A stretch of 64,000 nucleotides of DNA from Todiramphus chloris collaris (Eukaryota; Chordata; Aves; Coraciiformes; Alcedinidae), in contig JANVCC010000021.1 in the NCBI GenBank assembly GCA_025345505.1, forward strand, positions 958,902 to 1,022,901, read 5' to 3'. Made by a program: the position numbers and the translations under genes. Within the stretch, counting starts at the first letter, position 1; each line of letters begins with the position of its first letter. Positions 23,848 through 37,338 of this stretch are shown piece after piece. Below the pieces are notes generated by a model that saw only the letters and a list, made by a program, of their open reading frames with translations, ran no database searches and was not told the DNA's origin.

Positions 23848-23970
23848 CCGTCCCTGGAGACATTCAAGGGCAGGCTGATCTAGTTGAGGTTGTCCCTGCT
23901 CAGTGCAGGGGGGTTGGACCAGATGACCTTTGGAGGTCCCTTCCAACCCAAGGCATCTTATATGATTCTA
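23848..23970 (+). repeat. CR1 LINE 3' end, short
   Basis: CCTGGAGACATTCAAGG, GTCCCTGCTCAGTGCAGG, GGACCAGATGACCTTTGG and a TATATGATTCT tail. It is in the same class and layout as the 1585 copy. Confidence 0.93.
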
Positions 23971-26089
23971 CAATATGACAGATATCTCTTCCCCTCAGTT
24001 CAGGAGGGAGGAAGCATCAAATGGTCTCCTTGACATGTTGTGGCTGCTGTGCCCTTATTCTGGGTGGTGGTGGCAGAGCTGCCACTTCCCACAAGAAGTA
24101 TCAGAACCACAGCGTTTGGGTGTGTGTAAGGGCCATGTACTCTGGGTCCTAATCCTACCTCCTAATTTGCCTCCTGATGAAGAGGAAAGGAAATCTTTGC
24201 CCTGTTGCCCCAATTGCTTATTTGCAGATTTTGTAGCAGGCCCCTTTTCTCAGGTAAATTTCACCATGACCATTGCAAGTAAAAATGTTTCAAATACCCT
24301 AGAAGTAACAAAGATTTTATTTATTTTATTTAAAACTTCATTTTAAATTGACCCAAAATGAACTCTTCATATCTCTTTTTTTCCAAATTTTACGGAAAAA
24401 GTTGTGTCAAATAGTCTCAAATTAAATTTCTTCCTGATTTTTTTGCCCTTTTCTTTCATCCCATGGTCACCCACCAAAAATCCATTACACTGTCAGTAAT
24501 CTTGAGTTTGCTATCATATTATCTTGGTATGAGCAGCACGTTGTGAGAAACGAGTTCATGAGAATCTCATCTTTCAGGATTTTTCCTATATTTTTGACTA
24601 CGAAGAGACAGATCCAATTTCAGACTAACTACATTTGGTATTACTCATCCTCATTAAACAGTAAGCAACTGACTTCAGGAGATCATCGTGCCTTTTCGGT
24701 CGTAGCCCTCTTAATCCACAGTTGCTGACATCTGCTCTTACAATGGTTGGGTTACTTACATCAAAGGAGAGAAGTACTAGCGAGTCAATGGGAGTTGTTT
24801 CAACCTGTTCAATAACTGCTATTATGTTCTGCTCCAGTGCCAGGTGACTTCACTTTTCAATTCATTTAAAAGACGTAGTATTTCATATGGAATAATGACA
24901 CATCTACTTGGGCAGCATATCACTCTTAGGATTCATTTAACTTACAGAATGGGATATGCATGATGGTTCTTCTTTCAGTGATATCCAATACTTCTTCTAG
25001 CCAGCCTAATTGCTTCTGGCCCTCTAAATGCTTCACTTTAGAAAATACCAGAACTGGAGACGTCAATACTTCCACAAAAAACATGCAACCTCTGCCATTC
25101 AGCCCGCAACAGAACTAAGAGTGCAAATCTATGCAAATGTCTGTTTTGTTTTGTTTCCCCAGTATGATAAATTGCCGTAAACTACCTTAAATACTTGACC
25201 TTGTGGCTCCAAGCCATCAATGCTGAACCAATTGCTATCAAGAGCATTTATCCTGTCAGGTTGGTTTAGGTTATGTAAGTATATCCATACTGCAGCAGGG
25301 CAAGTCTCCAGGAGGTCCTGGAGGCTTTCCAGTGAGTGCCAATAAGATGGCAAACGGGGTGGCATGGGAAGAAGACAACCAAGTCCTGTAAACCTGCAAT
25401 TCAGAAGCTTCTCAACCAAAGTCTGTGTCAGCATCTTCATTTTTCCTTCCCATGAATTTACTTGATCGCTCTTAAATTCTCCTATTTTTTGGCCTGATGG
25501 TTATTTTGTAGACTGTGCTGCAGCTATTCACATCTTCTGCAGGTTTTAGATTTATATATTGCAATGTCAAAGACTTCTAAACAGCACCTTGACCATATTG
25601 CTTTTCGTAAGACTGGGGGGCTATGTGCCTTTGTAAAAACAAGTCCAAAACAAATTTGATTGATGTTATTTCCTTAAGATCCCGGTAGAAAATGTCCATG
25701 TCAAACCTCCTCTTTACTTTCATCAACCATACTTCATGGCTTTTCAAATGTTATGTACCTTTGTCCCTTGACTCATATGCTTAAACACAGACGTTTTCAA
25801 AGTGTGCCAGTGTCTGACTCCAATAATGCAAATATGGATATACAATAAATGCACTTTTTGCCATTTTGGAGGTGAACCTTTTATAACAAAAAGCCAAATT
25901 GTCATGACAACCTGTGAGATTCTCTGGTTTTCATTGTACTTCCCTTTTGTAATTGGAATAATTGAACTCATGCTGCCATCTTCTCACATCACCACCATGT
26001 CATTTGTAACTGAGAAGTTAAAAATATTTAAACTACGTCCTTCAGGTTCATACTGCTTCACTTCCCAGGGAGACTGAGTTATTTGTGTA
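23971..26089. other. Intronic sequence without recognised genes
   Basis: AT-rich unique sequence. A minus-strand frame of about 100 codons at 25129-25440 matches no family I recognise and is probably chance. Confidence 0.5.
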
Positions 26090-26286
26090 GAATTATAGAA
26101 TCATTAAGGTTGGAAATGACCTTCAAGATCATTAAGTCCAACCATCTGCCCAACGTTATCATGACAGCTATACCACGTCCTGAAGTGCCATGTGTACACG
26201 TGTTTGAACACCTCCAGGGACGTGATTCCACCCCCTCCCTGGGCAGCCTGTTCCAATACTTCGTCACTCTCTCAGGAAGCCTCCAC
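26090..26286 (-). repeat. CR1 LINE 3' fragment
   Basis: AGAATTATAGAATCATTAAGG (reversed tail), GGTTGGAAATGACCTTCAAG, CCTCCAGGGACGTGATTCC and CTCCCTGGGCAGCCTGTTCC. It belongs to the 'GACATGGCTTAGTGG' 3'-end class, as does the 18.7 kb copy. Confidence 0.92.
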
Positions 26287-29149
26287 CAAACTGCTGGAAA
26301 AATAGTCAAGTCCAGGAACATCTTCAGGCAGGATGTAAGCCATGTGCAATTGCAAGATGTCAGTGAGAACAAGTGTCAAGTGGTGAAGCACGTCTGTTAC
26401 AGGAGTCAACACTGATGGAAAATCAGCAACTTCCAAACTACAACCACGGATGTATCCATGCCTGTTACTGCATGCTGCCTGTAATCATGATTTCCTCAAT
26501 GCTCTTTTTGGTCTGGGCATCTTAAAGCAATGCTTTATTTCTTTGTTTCACCTTCTTTTCTGTGGTAAGGGGTCTATTTTAGGAAGTGAGTGGAGATAAG
26601 GAGAAGAGAGCAGGAAAGGATTCACGTCAAAAAGGACACAGACCACTTGAAGAACTATTGTCTCCCTAAAAGACTTCCCTTAGATATGGATCCAAGGCAT
26701 GAAAAGACAGAGAGGCATGGAAAAAACCCAACCTTTTTAATCTCATCAGACATATTTTTCCCCCCTTTTGTGAAATCAGTTTATTTTACTTCTAGTTCCC
26801 CACACATGGTGTCCTCATGAAACACAGGCACATCCAGAGTAAGGAAGGAATAAGCAGAAGGAATAAAGCAACAAGGAAGCTCATGTCTCCTTCCTAGCCT
26901 TGGAAAAATTTGTATGCTCAGAGCACATGATGAGGAGTTAATGAAAGCAGCAGCAAAGCTGAAAATGTGGGGGAAGCAGGCAACAAGGGATCGGTTCAGT
27001 CAAGTGTCTGCCAGGGGGCTGATGCTTGTGACATGAATATCTGTTTGAAGGACACATCCGGATTCTGAGAAGGTTCTGCTTTCCCAAGGGTGTGGGATAT
27101 GCACTCAAAGTGAGGAGAAAGCCATAATCTGAAAGACAAGTTGTCATCATCAGCCGGCGGTCAGAGTTTACACCATGGGCATGGAGGGAGTGTGATATAT
27201 TCAACTGCTACTGACGAAGATGGTCAGGAGAGGGAGGTTGGCCTGACACAATTAGAGGTGGAGGATGAGCAGCTCCTTACACCTTACAGCCAGCTTCTTC
27301 CAGACATGCTTTGCTTCTTCAAATGCTACCTGGTAAACTTTTCTTCAGGATAAGCAGGAGACTTCTATTAGCATAGCCTCAGTCAGATGAAGAGGGAGAT
27401 CTCTGTCATCACAGCCCCAGCCAGAGGAGGATAATCAAGTCCTGGAATGCACCGTTATTTGGTATTGTGTTGTGTATGACAAATTATATGCTTCCACAGA
27501 AGCTGCCTGGGCTTTCTTTCTTGTTATCAATCTCTATAAACGCTTCTTTGATAGCATGCAAACTGCATTTTTAATCAAAACTTCTCTACATTTCTGCAGA
27601 AGAAGTTTCTCAGTGTTTCCTGCATCTGTCTGGTATTTGTTCTCAGAAAGCGTGTGTGCTTTTAACTAGAAGAATCCTGGAAGCTTCTCTATTAAAAATT
27701 ACTTCCCCTTAGATTTCATGACTTTATGCACTTATTAAGCACAATTAGATGGCAGAAAGAGCTAAGTTTCAGTTCAACTAGTTTAAAAAGTAAAATAAAC
27801 ACAAAAAAATAGTGGATATAGAAAATTCCACACGTCTTTTCAGGAGAAACCCATCAGTGTAGACTGAAGCAGTAGTAGGGGAAAAGAACAGAGACACTTG
27901 TTTACTTAAGATCTCTGAAAAAACAATAGTCATGACTGAATGAATATTGAGTTCTCTCTGTCCACAAATGTAGGTGACCAGCTTTTTTTCTCACTCACTT
28001 ATTAAAAAAAAAAAAAAGAAAAGACATTTTTTGAAGGCAGCTATAATAAATAGCAGATAAATACGAATGCTTTGAAGATAGCTTTAAAACCCAAAGTGAT
28101 TGATTTCAGTAGTTGTAGATAATTGCACTTAGATGATAACTACAGCAATTATAAATGTTATTCTTTGCCCTGTTTGCTTGCATCAGTAATTGAGACCTTA
28201 TTAACAGTACATTAGCTCATGAAAAAAAATCAAGCAACATAACTATGACTGCAGAATAATGGATCTAATACTGCCCTGATGTTCCAGGATGCATCTCCCA
28301 CTGCAGTTTTCTACCTAAAACTGTGCTTTAATATGATTATGATATTACTTTGGCAAGAACTAGAGGATCCAGTCACCATCATCCATAGCAATGCTTAATT
28401 CTGTTTTGTAAGAGAAGTGCTGGAATGATTCAATTTACTGATATATTATGTGGTAACTTAGCTTTTAGGAGGAACTTACGTCATCATTGCATTTTTGGGG
28501 CCTTCAAAATAGAAAGGAGGAAAAGAAGAGTGTTGCTGCCAAAGAAGTAAGTCCCAAAAGAAGGATTTTTCTCTTAACCAGCTCTTGTAGGAGGTAATAA
28601 TTTTCCAGTTATTTTGCTACTCATAGACAAATTGCAATCTTGTCTCAGAGAAAACAGAGAAGAGAATAGAAAGGTGAATATGGAAAGAGAAAGAAGGAAG
28701 GCAGGAAAGAATGAATAGGAATGGACTGAATCACTAGACAGAGGTTTTCTCTTGAAGATATTTTGAGATGTGGCTTTTCCATGTACTCACTTTCTGGGGA
28801 AGAAAAAAAAACCAAACTGTTTTCTAAATCTAAGAGATATTTCTCATACAGGGGTGCTATTGTTTTGTCACACACAGCCCTAGTAGTGAAAAACCCCTGT
28901 TCCAAGTATCAGATTCTAAAGGATAGGCAGAATAGCTTGAAATTAAATTAAGAAACTAAGACAATTGTCTTGCGTCACCATACCTTTGTACTCTGTCCTT
29001 ATGCTTACCAAATAATTTCTATTTTGACACATTTTCAATTGGTACCATGCCTGATTTGTTTTTGGAATATGGTTCATTTTATCATAGATTGTTCCTGTAA
29101 TTACATTTTCCTACTGCATTGCAAATGCCTTCAGCTTCTGAAAAGAAGA

Positions 29150-29270
29150 GCAAAACAACAACAACCAAAGAAAAAAAATAAACAAAAATACATTCACACA
29201 AACACACACAAAACCCAAACCAAACCAGAAACTACCCCCCCAAAAAAACCCCCATCAAAACCCCAAACAG
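29150..29270. repeat. A/C-rich low-complexity region
   Basis: Almost only A and C on the plus strand, mixing CAACAA, CACACA, AAACCC and CCCCCCC runs. It is a strand-asymmetric simple-sequence region. Confidence 0.85.
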
Positions 29271-30362
29271 AAAAAGTCTCATCTTATAGCCTGGTTTAAT
29301 GTTTTGCTGTGCATTTTTATTTATATACTTATTTTTATTGCTTGCTAAGAGTTTTATTTGCTAGGTAATTTCCAGAAGCCTCATGTGCAGCAATTGCTTT
29401 TGCCGATCTGCATGCATTGCTCTGGTCAGCAGATTATCTCACAAATTGCTCCACTGGTAATTAAAACACCTGAAAAATGTCCTGATTCCTCTGATTTAGC
29501 TTTATTGCATCCCCATTCCTAACATCATTAATAGTTAATGGGCTCATCTTCCTCCTAGTTTACTGGATATAAATTGTATAATCTCTAAAAAGATGCTTAG
29601 TGATGCAACCCGTCTGGAGCAAGTGCTTAAATTCCTTGTGACTACGATGGACAGTAGTGCCACCAAAAGCTGCTGGCCAGCAGAGTTTGAACACCCCAGA
29701 AGGAGAAGAATTCCATTCTCCAGAGAACTTTAAAAATAGCTTTGTTTTGTTTTTTTTTCTACTGACTATGTACCTCAGATTAAGGGGTAGAACAGCTGTG
29801 TAAATTAAATGGTGTAAATCACATCAAAGATCTTTAATACAAATATATGTGAATTGAATTAAAAATAGACCATAAATGCTCAGTATCAACTTCAACTGTA
29901 CTGGATATTACCAGATAAAATAATCTTGCTTTCATCCATTTAATGGCAATTATTAACTGTATCCTCCACACAGGGCTTCGTTGAGACTATCCTGATGAAA
30001 AAGATAACATTTTTTACTTCATCCATTGCTTTGTGAGACAAAGTGCTGGGAAAATGTCCTTTGGCTCATCTGGCAACATATAATGAACAAGCAGAGATTC
30101 TGATGGAAACTCAGAGCTCTAATAAAGCAAACCACACAGCCATAAATAGCCCAGGAAATGAAAGAAAATACACCTGTAAAGTGTTTTAGTCTATGCAAAG
30201 GAGGAAGGGAGAAAACATAAATTACTAACAGGTTTATTCCGTTCATTGACAAGTAATCTAAGCTTTTTATTTCAACACATGATATGAAGGTTGCTATAAT
30301 GCTGAGAACTCATTTTCTGTTTCATGGACGTGGCAGTATTTAAACTGGCAAGGAATAGCCTG

Positions 30363-30394
30363 CAATTCTACAGACAGGCAATTCTACAGACAGA
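30363..30394. repeat. 16-bp tandem duplication
   Basis: CAATTCTACAGACAGG at 30363-30378 is repeated with one change at 30379-30394. Confidence 0.9.
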
Positions 30395-32042
30395 CAAGAA
30401 GACTTTACATTCTCACATGAAATAATAGTATTTTAGTAGGCATAGATGAAAAAAAAAAAGTATTCACAACTTGAAGGTAGTTATTGCAATGAAATAATGA
30501 TAGCATCCACAGAAGTATTAGCATCCACCTATTTATCAGTGCCCAGTGACTTAAGCCAGAAATACACTACAACCTATTCACACTGGCCCAAATACAGAAA
30601 TTTTCTATTCAATTTCAATTACAAAAGTCATTATAGTCATATATTCAGCTTCTATAGTTGACAGGGGTTGTAACGAGCCTGAACTGTACATTTTCAGAAC
30701 CATGAAAATGAAAATTTAGGTATCAACAATGCTTTTACTGAATTGCCATGAAACCCATTTCAGGCTTCACAGGAGCTGCACCAGCAAAGCCTGTGGGTTT
30801 ACAGAAGCCATCAGAATTGTACTATGCTCAGTCAACAAAGCATTTATGGAAGCAGGTTACGAACTAAAGATTTCCATACAAGAATATTATGTATTTTGCA
30901 TAGGTCTTCTCAGAATGCATCATGAATGGATAATAAAAAGTAAAACAACAGAACACTTAACACCGAAAACACAGAGTCTTTTCTGACTACTGCTATTTCA
31001 TAAAAAAAACCCCAACAATTTGCAGCATAAACTCAAAACTAAACAGAAAAATTAATTAAACCTGAGATTAAGTAGGGTTAGCTTTCAAAAGACTTGTGAA
31101 ATAGTGTTTCTGCTCTTGACAAAAAAAACAGTCCTCCTCAGAATTTTAGATCCCCGGGACTTGTCTGCTCCTTATTGGCATAGCATGCAAGACTAGGTGG
31201 TCAAAGATAAAGGTTAATATACTTTTCTGTGTCTCACGTTTACAAAAATAACAGTTCCTGAAAGGATCATGACTAAAATGTAATTTCCCTGTTCTTAACA
31301 AGAGTTTACCCAAAATTATCTGATGAAATGAAGTTTCAGATGAACAGGACATTCTGTTGAGTCTGACATATTTATGGTCACACTCAATTAAATTAGTGAG
31401 AGCCCTGCACTGTTTTCATTTAAACACCAGCAACAGTGATATGATGAATTGATGAATTTTGCATTCACTACATTTGGCCTTCATCTTCTCTGAAAGCATT
31501 TGTCAATGCCTTTGTCATTTACTTTCCAAGCATCTCAGGGCTGTCACTTCTATTAATACCCACTTTTTCCCCCTGGCCCAAGACTCTGGTATTTATATCT
31601 CATTTGCTCTAAGGATACTGCTGATAAAAATTAGCTGAGGTTTCTGTGTGGTTCGCCAGTCCAAGTAGTCTTCATATCCTTTTCTCACCTTCTGAGATGC
31701 ATTCACTGATCACAGCAATCTTTCTCTGATGTGTTTGGGTATCTCAGTGCCTTAATCTCTTGCCTGGGTGTGCTATTTCAAGCACGTGAATCTGTTATTT
31801 TTGATAGCTTTGCTTTATCTCAGCTAAAACTTTCTAAAGCTTCTGAGGAATCATACTCTTTCACTACTCTCCCAGATCCCCACAGTGACTCTGACTCTCA
31901 AGATCTTAACAGTACATAATGCAGTAAATTCTGAGTCTCCTCAGAGCTTCTTTCTCAATTTCTGATCATGATCTAAATCTCCTCAAATAATCAGTTATTG
32001 ATCTAAAACTGAAGAGCTGTTGTAGAGGTAAGGTCAAAGAAC

Positions 32043-32285
32043 CACAGAATCACAGAGTCACAGAATGGTAAGGGTTGAAAGGGAGCTCCGGAGATCATGG
32101 AGTCCAACCCCCCTGCCAGAGCAGGGTCACCCAGGGCAGCCCACACAGGAACAGATCCAGGGGGGTTGGAAAGCCTCCAGAGAAGGAGACTCCACCACCT
32201 CTCTGGGCAGCCTGGGCCAGGCTCTGTCACCCTCACACCAAAGAAGATTTTCCTCATGTTGAGGTGGAACTTCCTGTTTACCAGT
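32043..32285 (-). repeat. CR1 LINE 3' fragment, young class
   Basis: Reversed tail of three CACAGAATCA-type units, then GGAGATCATGGAGTCCAACC, CCTGCCAGAGCAGGGTCACC, CAGGGCAGCCCACACAGGAA and CTTCCTCATG-like sequence. It is closely related to the 3' UTRs at 11.2, 16.0 and 38.3 kb but inverted. Confidence 0.94.
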
Positions 32286-32729
32286 GCAACATGAAAGAAG
32301 CCAACTCAGTGATATTTTTTGCCTGATAAAACAAAGATATCAGATGTACTTCTCTCATGCACTTCACTTTTCCTTTTGATGCAGTATTTCTCAGCTCATA
32401 GGTTCATAGATGTTTTTGCCTGTAGAATTATTAAAATCAAGTTCTTTAGTACCTTGTTTCAGACTAAGGTACTATCTAAAGTAAGTCTACATACCAAGTG
32501 TACTTAGTTTCGCGGTGCTTCCTTTTCCACTAAAGCTTTAAAGCAGCAGTACTGTGCACCAACACACAACACAACTGTCTCAGTATCTCTGAACCCTCCA
32601 GAGGCTACAGCTCCACAAAGTCCTTCCAGGGCATCAGTCAGCTGCCACCACTCAAAAAACCCACTTCAAATGACATGGCTACAAGGATGCATGTTTCTGA
32701 AAGAAAATATTGTCTGTATATCCAGCTCT

Positions 32730-33497
32730 GTCCTGGTTTGAGTTAGAACAGAACAAATTCTGTTCAGTGATTTTACTTCTCAGCTCAGTCTCTTCTAATT
32801 GACTGCTCTGTCTGAAGATAATGGCAGATATTCACAGACAGTCTAGGCTTCCAGCAGTGATAACGCTCCACGTTTAGAGTTACTACCAAGGACTGGTGTG
32901 TGCAGACAGGCTCTTGTTTGTACCTGCTCTTATGAAGACCAAGGCCACCGCTGGATCTTGTGCACCATATTGAGGGTGCAGAAAGTCAAAGGCAGCACCT
33001 GTGGGGAGGGGCAACCAGGACAGGGTACCCCAAACTGACCACCAAGGCATTCCAGCCCATATATGTCTTATTCAATATAAAGCTGAGGGATCAGGAGGGT
33101 CAAGTTCTCTTCTTCAACAGCCAGCATCCAAGGTGGACTCTGTTTTGTCTTTAATCCCTATCCATATGTTTCTGGATCCAGTTCCAGAATCCAGCTCCTG
33201 AATCCAGCTCCTGTTTGCCACTGAGTCCAGTCTGGGACTTCCCCAGTGTCTGCTCCACTACATCAGTGGTGAAGGTGATGTAATTGCCATCAGGGGGATT
33301 CAGTTTGATATAGGTTTTGTATATATCTGTATATATTGAATTTTATTATCATTTCCATTAAAGCTGTTTTAGTTTCTTTTCCAATCAATAAGTCTCTCTC
33401 CTTTATTTCCAATATCTTGCCCTTTGGGGAAGGCAGAAGGGTTAATAGAGAGTGCCTGTCATTTGTCTAGAGGTTGGCCCACCCCTAACCTTTGATA
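32730..33497 (+). mobile_element. Solo LTR of an endogenous retrovirus, ERVL-like
   Basis: A 768-bp element starting TGTCCTGGTTTGAG and ending CTAACCTTTGATA (a canonical TG...CA end with a decayed last dinucleotide). It is flanked by an exact 5-bp duplication AGCTC (32725-32729 and 33498-33502). It contains a TATA-type box TATAAAG at 33076-33082 and a polyadenylation signal ATTAAA at 33357-33362, in the order expected of U3-R-U5. A 5-bp duplication fits class III/ERVL-type elements. There is no internal retroviral sequence on either side, so it is a recombined solo LTR. A short internal tandem (ATCCAGCTCCTGA) lies near 33189-33214. It is antisense to GABRG3. Confidence 0.85.
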
Positions 33498-33550
33498 AGC
33501 TCATAGAAAACTCTTTAGAAAAATATAGTTTCTTTCTGTTCATATTTAGG

Positions 33551-33571
33551 AAAAAAAAAAAAAAAAAAAAA
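33551..33571. repeat. Poly-A tract
   Basis: Twenty-one A residues followed by CCCCC and AAAACCC, 49 bp beyond the LTR's target-site duplication. It is not part of the LTR. Confidence 0.9.
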
Positions 33572-36320
33572 CCCCCAAAACCCACATTGTAAAAAAATGA
33601 GATTCTTCTGCAAGATTTCTTCTGTGAAAATCCCTTTTGGGGAATTTTTAGGAGAAGTCAAATTTCTCTTTCTTCCCAAATTCCCCATTGTTCTGCACTC
33701 TTGTAACTCCTCATACCTCAGCACTAGTCTGAACACTGTTCTCCTGAAAAGTGCATGGCTGCCATTCCGTGGCTATTCCAGACCCTATGTAAATCATACT
33801 GACAGCCATTTAAAAAAAAAAAAAAATAAATCCCCAGACAGAAAATTAAATCCTCAGCAGTTTTTTCTTTTATGTGTCTCTGGGCCAAGTTACAGTAATT
33901 AAATCTTTTTTAGCCTGGTTTGCTTAGGAAATGAGCCTTATGTAATTATTGTCTATGTTTATGTGTGTTATCTGTCTTTGCTTCAATAATATTTTCACCC
34001 ATTCACCAATTTTATTGAAATCTAATGAAAGAAAGTAAGACTTGGATATAATATTCTGTAAAAAACCCTCCCAAACAGGGGAGACAATTCTTAATAATGT
34101 CCCTCAAGGAGGAAAAAGCTGCAGTCTTACTAAGGTTCTGAGAAAAGTCACTCATCCTCAAGTCATATGTCCTTGGGATATGACCCTTCATTCCTCTCAC
34201 TGCTTCTGCAATCAAAAATGTTTCTGATGGTGGGAACATCACACTACTCCAATGGGTTGAGAGGACTGGTCCCATGAAAAAGGGGAGGAGAACAGAGCAC
34301 CTACTCTTAAAAGTATATATGTGGGCACAGCCAGTCCTAACACCACATGCATTGCAGAGCTCAAAGTCTCAGCTTGGAGTCTCAAGAGGTCTTCTGATGC
34401 TGTCTATAGTACATAATTTCCCTTGTGTTGCCTTCATCATGTATTCAACCAGCAGCGCTACTTATTTTAGTGTCCCTCCCAATCGATATTTTTCTACTAC
34501 CACCCAGTGATTTGGCAGATGCTATATGTAATTGGGCCTTAGACTGTTCAAATGGCTTTGCCGGAGGACACTGACAAGTAGGGCATCTCATCCTTCAGCC
34601 TACCAGCAGGCAAAAATCTGTCATCACAGAGGCTTCCTGGACATTGCTTACTACATAGGTTTTTCATCTTCAGTGGCTGTCTTTGCCACGACATGCTGTT
34701 GTTTCATGCCAGTTGCATTCATTTGAAGATGATTCAAAATGTTCCCCAACCAGGTCACTGCTGAGACCCAGTCTTCTCCATTCACATTACCTTAACACTT
34801 TCAGGCTTCTATCCTCTTTAATGTTAATCCTGGATTTTCTTTCCAGCCTATAGCATTGCCTTTCCTCAAAAGTATTTTGGAAGCGGTGATGTTTTAATTA
34901 TTTCCTTTTCCCTCAACTATCTCCTTCGCTCGTTGGGTATTTAAAACCCCACTGCAGGTGATCTTCATTCTGTTTGTCCATTCACTGAGGACAGGTTGCT
35001 GTAAGTATAAAGGCAGCTATGGTTTGATATGTTGCCAAGGAGGGAAACCTGGCTCCAAAACACACAGCCTGTGTCCTAGGGGAGAAAGCTCTCACAATAT
35101 CACAGGGTAAAATGATTCAAACACAAAGGGCTCAGATGGTTGGTCTAAATCTTTAAGTCTTGTACAATTTTTCCAAGGCTCTGGTAGAGGCAAAATGGTC
35201 AGTAGAAATGTGCACGCTGTTGTGGCAGACAGAAGACTGCTGCTGACTTTGCCTGTCCTAGTGCTGCCTCTCCTTACTTGCCAGGAGAAGGCTTTTAAAG
35301 CAAGGAAATCAAGATGACAAGAATTGATGCACAAGTGAAAGAGGACACCAAGGAGAGTCCTATAGCACAAAATATGATCCTTGACTTACAAATTGCCTGT
35401 CTCAGCTAGAAGAATGTAAAGTGAGATGGGCACAGAGGGCAACATTTCTCTTCTATTTGGAAGTGAACCACACTGAGAAAGGAGCAGGATAAAATTCAAG
35501 CTGGAACCTGAATATGTTGGAAACCTGTGAGTGCCTATTACAAGATTTCGAGAAAGGATTCAATTGTGTGAAAGCAAGAGCTCCACTTCTTAAATGATAG
35601 ATAGGCCAGAAGCTGTTATTCAGACTCAACTGTAGTAACAATAAAAATCTCGTTTCTCAGCTAAAGAAAGGAGAAGCAGCTCCACCACCCACTCATTACA
35701 GCAGTGTATCTCATTGTCCAAGACTCCCTCTCCTAATCGTCCACAGTTTCCTATACCCTTGGAAAGGGGTTATCAAAGTCCAGTGCTGCTAACATAGGGT
35801 CCCCACATCTTGCACAAAAATGGCACTGTCCTGTAATGAAGCCATCTGTCTGTATGTGACAAACCCAACTCCTTTCTGCAAAAAGTCTGTTAATTTGGCA
35901 GCCTAAACATACACACGCACGGAACAATAACTGTCCTGGATTTTCAGCTGGTTTGGCAAAAGAATCTTTCAAAGGAAGGAAACAACAGTAAATGTAATTC
36001 TATCATACAGCAAAGCAAATAATGTGGCAGCCCTCCCAGCACAGAAGTAACTCTCCTCTCATCAACAATATTCAGTGGAGTTCCATGAATGAGTTTGTGT
36101 GTTAGTTAAGGAGTCAAAATGGGGCTGAAGTCCATGCTTGCTACCAGCAATTAGGAAAATTTGACTGGAATATGAAAACAGTTGCTCCACCTCAGAAAAC
36201 ACAGAGCTTTTTGGCAGGAGGCTAGGATGAAAAAATACCATCCCCTGAAAGCAACACCTTCACTTTATATTTTTTTCTTTGTTGTTGTTGTGGGGTTTTT
36301 TTTTTCAATCAATAGACATC
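33572..36320. other. Intronic sequence without recognised genes
   Basis: Unique-looking sequence with an A-tract at about 33811-33826 and a T/G-rich patch just before the CR1 at 36321. No exon or transposon was recognised. Confidence 0.5.
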
Positions 36321-36852
36321 AGATGGCACCTGGACAGGTTGGATCGATGGTCTGAGGTCAATGGGATGAGGTTTAACAAGGCCAAGTGCTGGGTCCTGAA
36401 CTTGGGCAACAACAACCCCAGGCAGAGCTCCAGGCTTGGGGAGGAGTGTCTGGAAAGCTGCTGGGCAGAAAGGGACCTGGGGGTGCTGCGGGACACCCGG
36501 CTGAGCAGGAGGCAGCATAAAACATTCTTGCACTCTACAGTTCCCTGAAAGGAGGTTGGAGTGATGTGAGTGTTGGTCTCTTCTCCGAGGTGACTAGTGA
36601 TAGGACAAGAGGAAATGGGTTTCAGTTTTACCAGGGAGGTTTAGATTGGCCATGAGGAACAATTTCTCTCCTGAGAGAGTGGTGAGGCCTTGGAACAGGC
36701 TTCCCAGGGAGGAGGTAGAATCACCATCCCTGGAGGTGTTTAAACAATATGTACATGTGACACTTCAGGACATGGTTTAGCAGTCCTGATAATATTTAAT
36801 AGACAGTTGGACTTAATGATCGTTTTCAGCTTGATAATTCTATGATTCTATA
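36321..36852 (+). repeat. CR1 LINE with internal deletion
   Basis: The first 200 bp encode the ORF2 motifs [33 protein letters not shown] and ERDLGVL. At about 36518 the sequence jumps directly to the 3' part (CCTGAAAGGAGGTTGGAGTG), skipping several hundred bases that the 37.6 and 63.6 kb copies retain. The end is 'GACATGG(T)TTAGCAGT' class, with a tail at 36837-36852. Confidence 0.93.
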
Positions 36853-37085
36853 TAAAGTATATTGACACACTCTTCAGTTCACCACCCCTATATCTGGGCA
36901 CAAAGAATCAGAGAAATGGCACATGGAGGAACTAGGCAAGAGAGAGAAATTGCTTCTTCTGTCTGCTGTGCAGTGGTAGATAGAAGGTAGGATGCCCACA
37001 ATACTTCAGTTACCTTAGCGAGAACATGAGAGTGGTGCCCAGTATTTTAGAATGTTCATTGGCACCTTCATAAAACGTAGAGAAT

Positions 37086-37205
37086 GAATCATAGAATGCC
37101 CCACATTGGAAGGGACCTCTAAAGGTCTTCTAGTCCAACCCCCCTGCAATGAACAGGGACATCATCAACTAGAGCAGGTTGCTCAGAGCCCCATCAAACC
37201 TGATG
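37086..37205 (-). repeat. CR1 LINE 3' end, short
   Basis: AATCATAGAATGCC, TTGGAAGGGACCTCTAAAGG, CTAGTCCAACCCCCCTGC and AACAGGGACATCATCAAC, in reversed order relative to the plus-strand copies. Confidence 0.92.
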
Positions 37206-37338
37206 AGGACACTTCAGTCTCCTCCTCTCTTCCTGATTGCTCTATATACAGTCATTTGCTCTGCAGAGTTTCCTGTGGTGATACTTATTTTGGCCTCTAA
37301 ATCATTGTACTCTTAAAAGTATATATTTCTTATGCTTC

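Larger units (their letters stand above)
26287..32042. other. Long CR1-free intronic stretch
   Basis: At about 5.8 kb this is one of the longest stretches here without a recognised transposon. It contains A-tracts near 28003-28016, an A/C-rich low-complexity patch at 29150-29270 and a 16-bp tandem duplication at 30363-30394. No exon was recognised on either strand. Confidence 0.5.
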
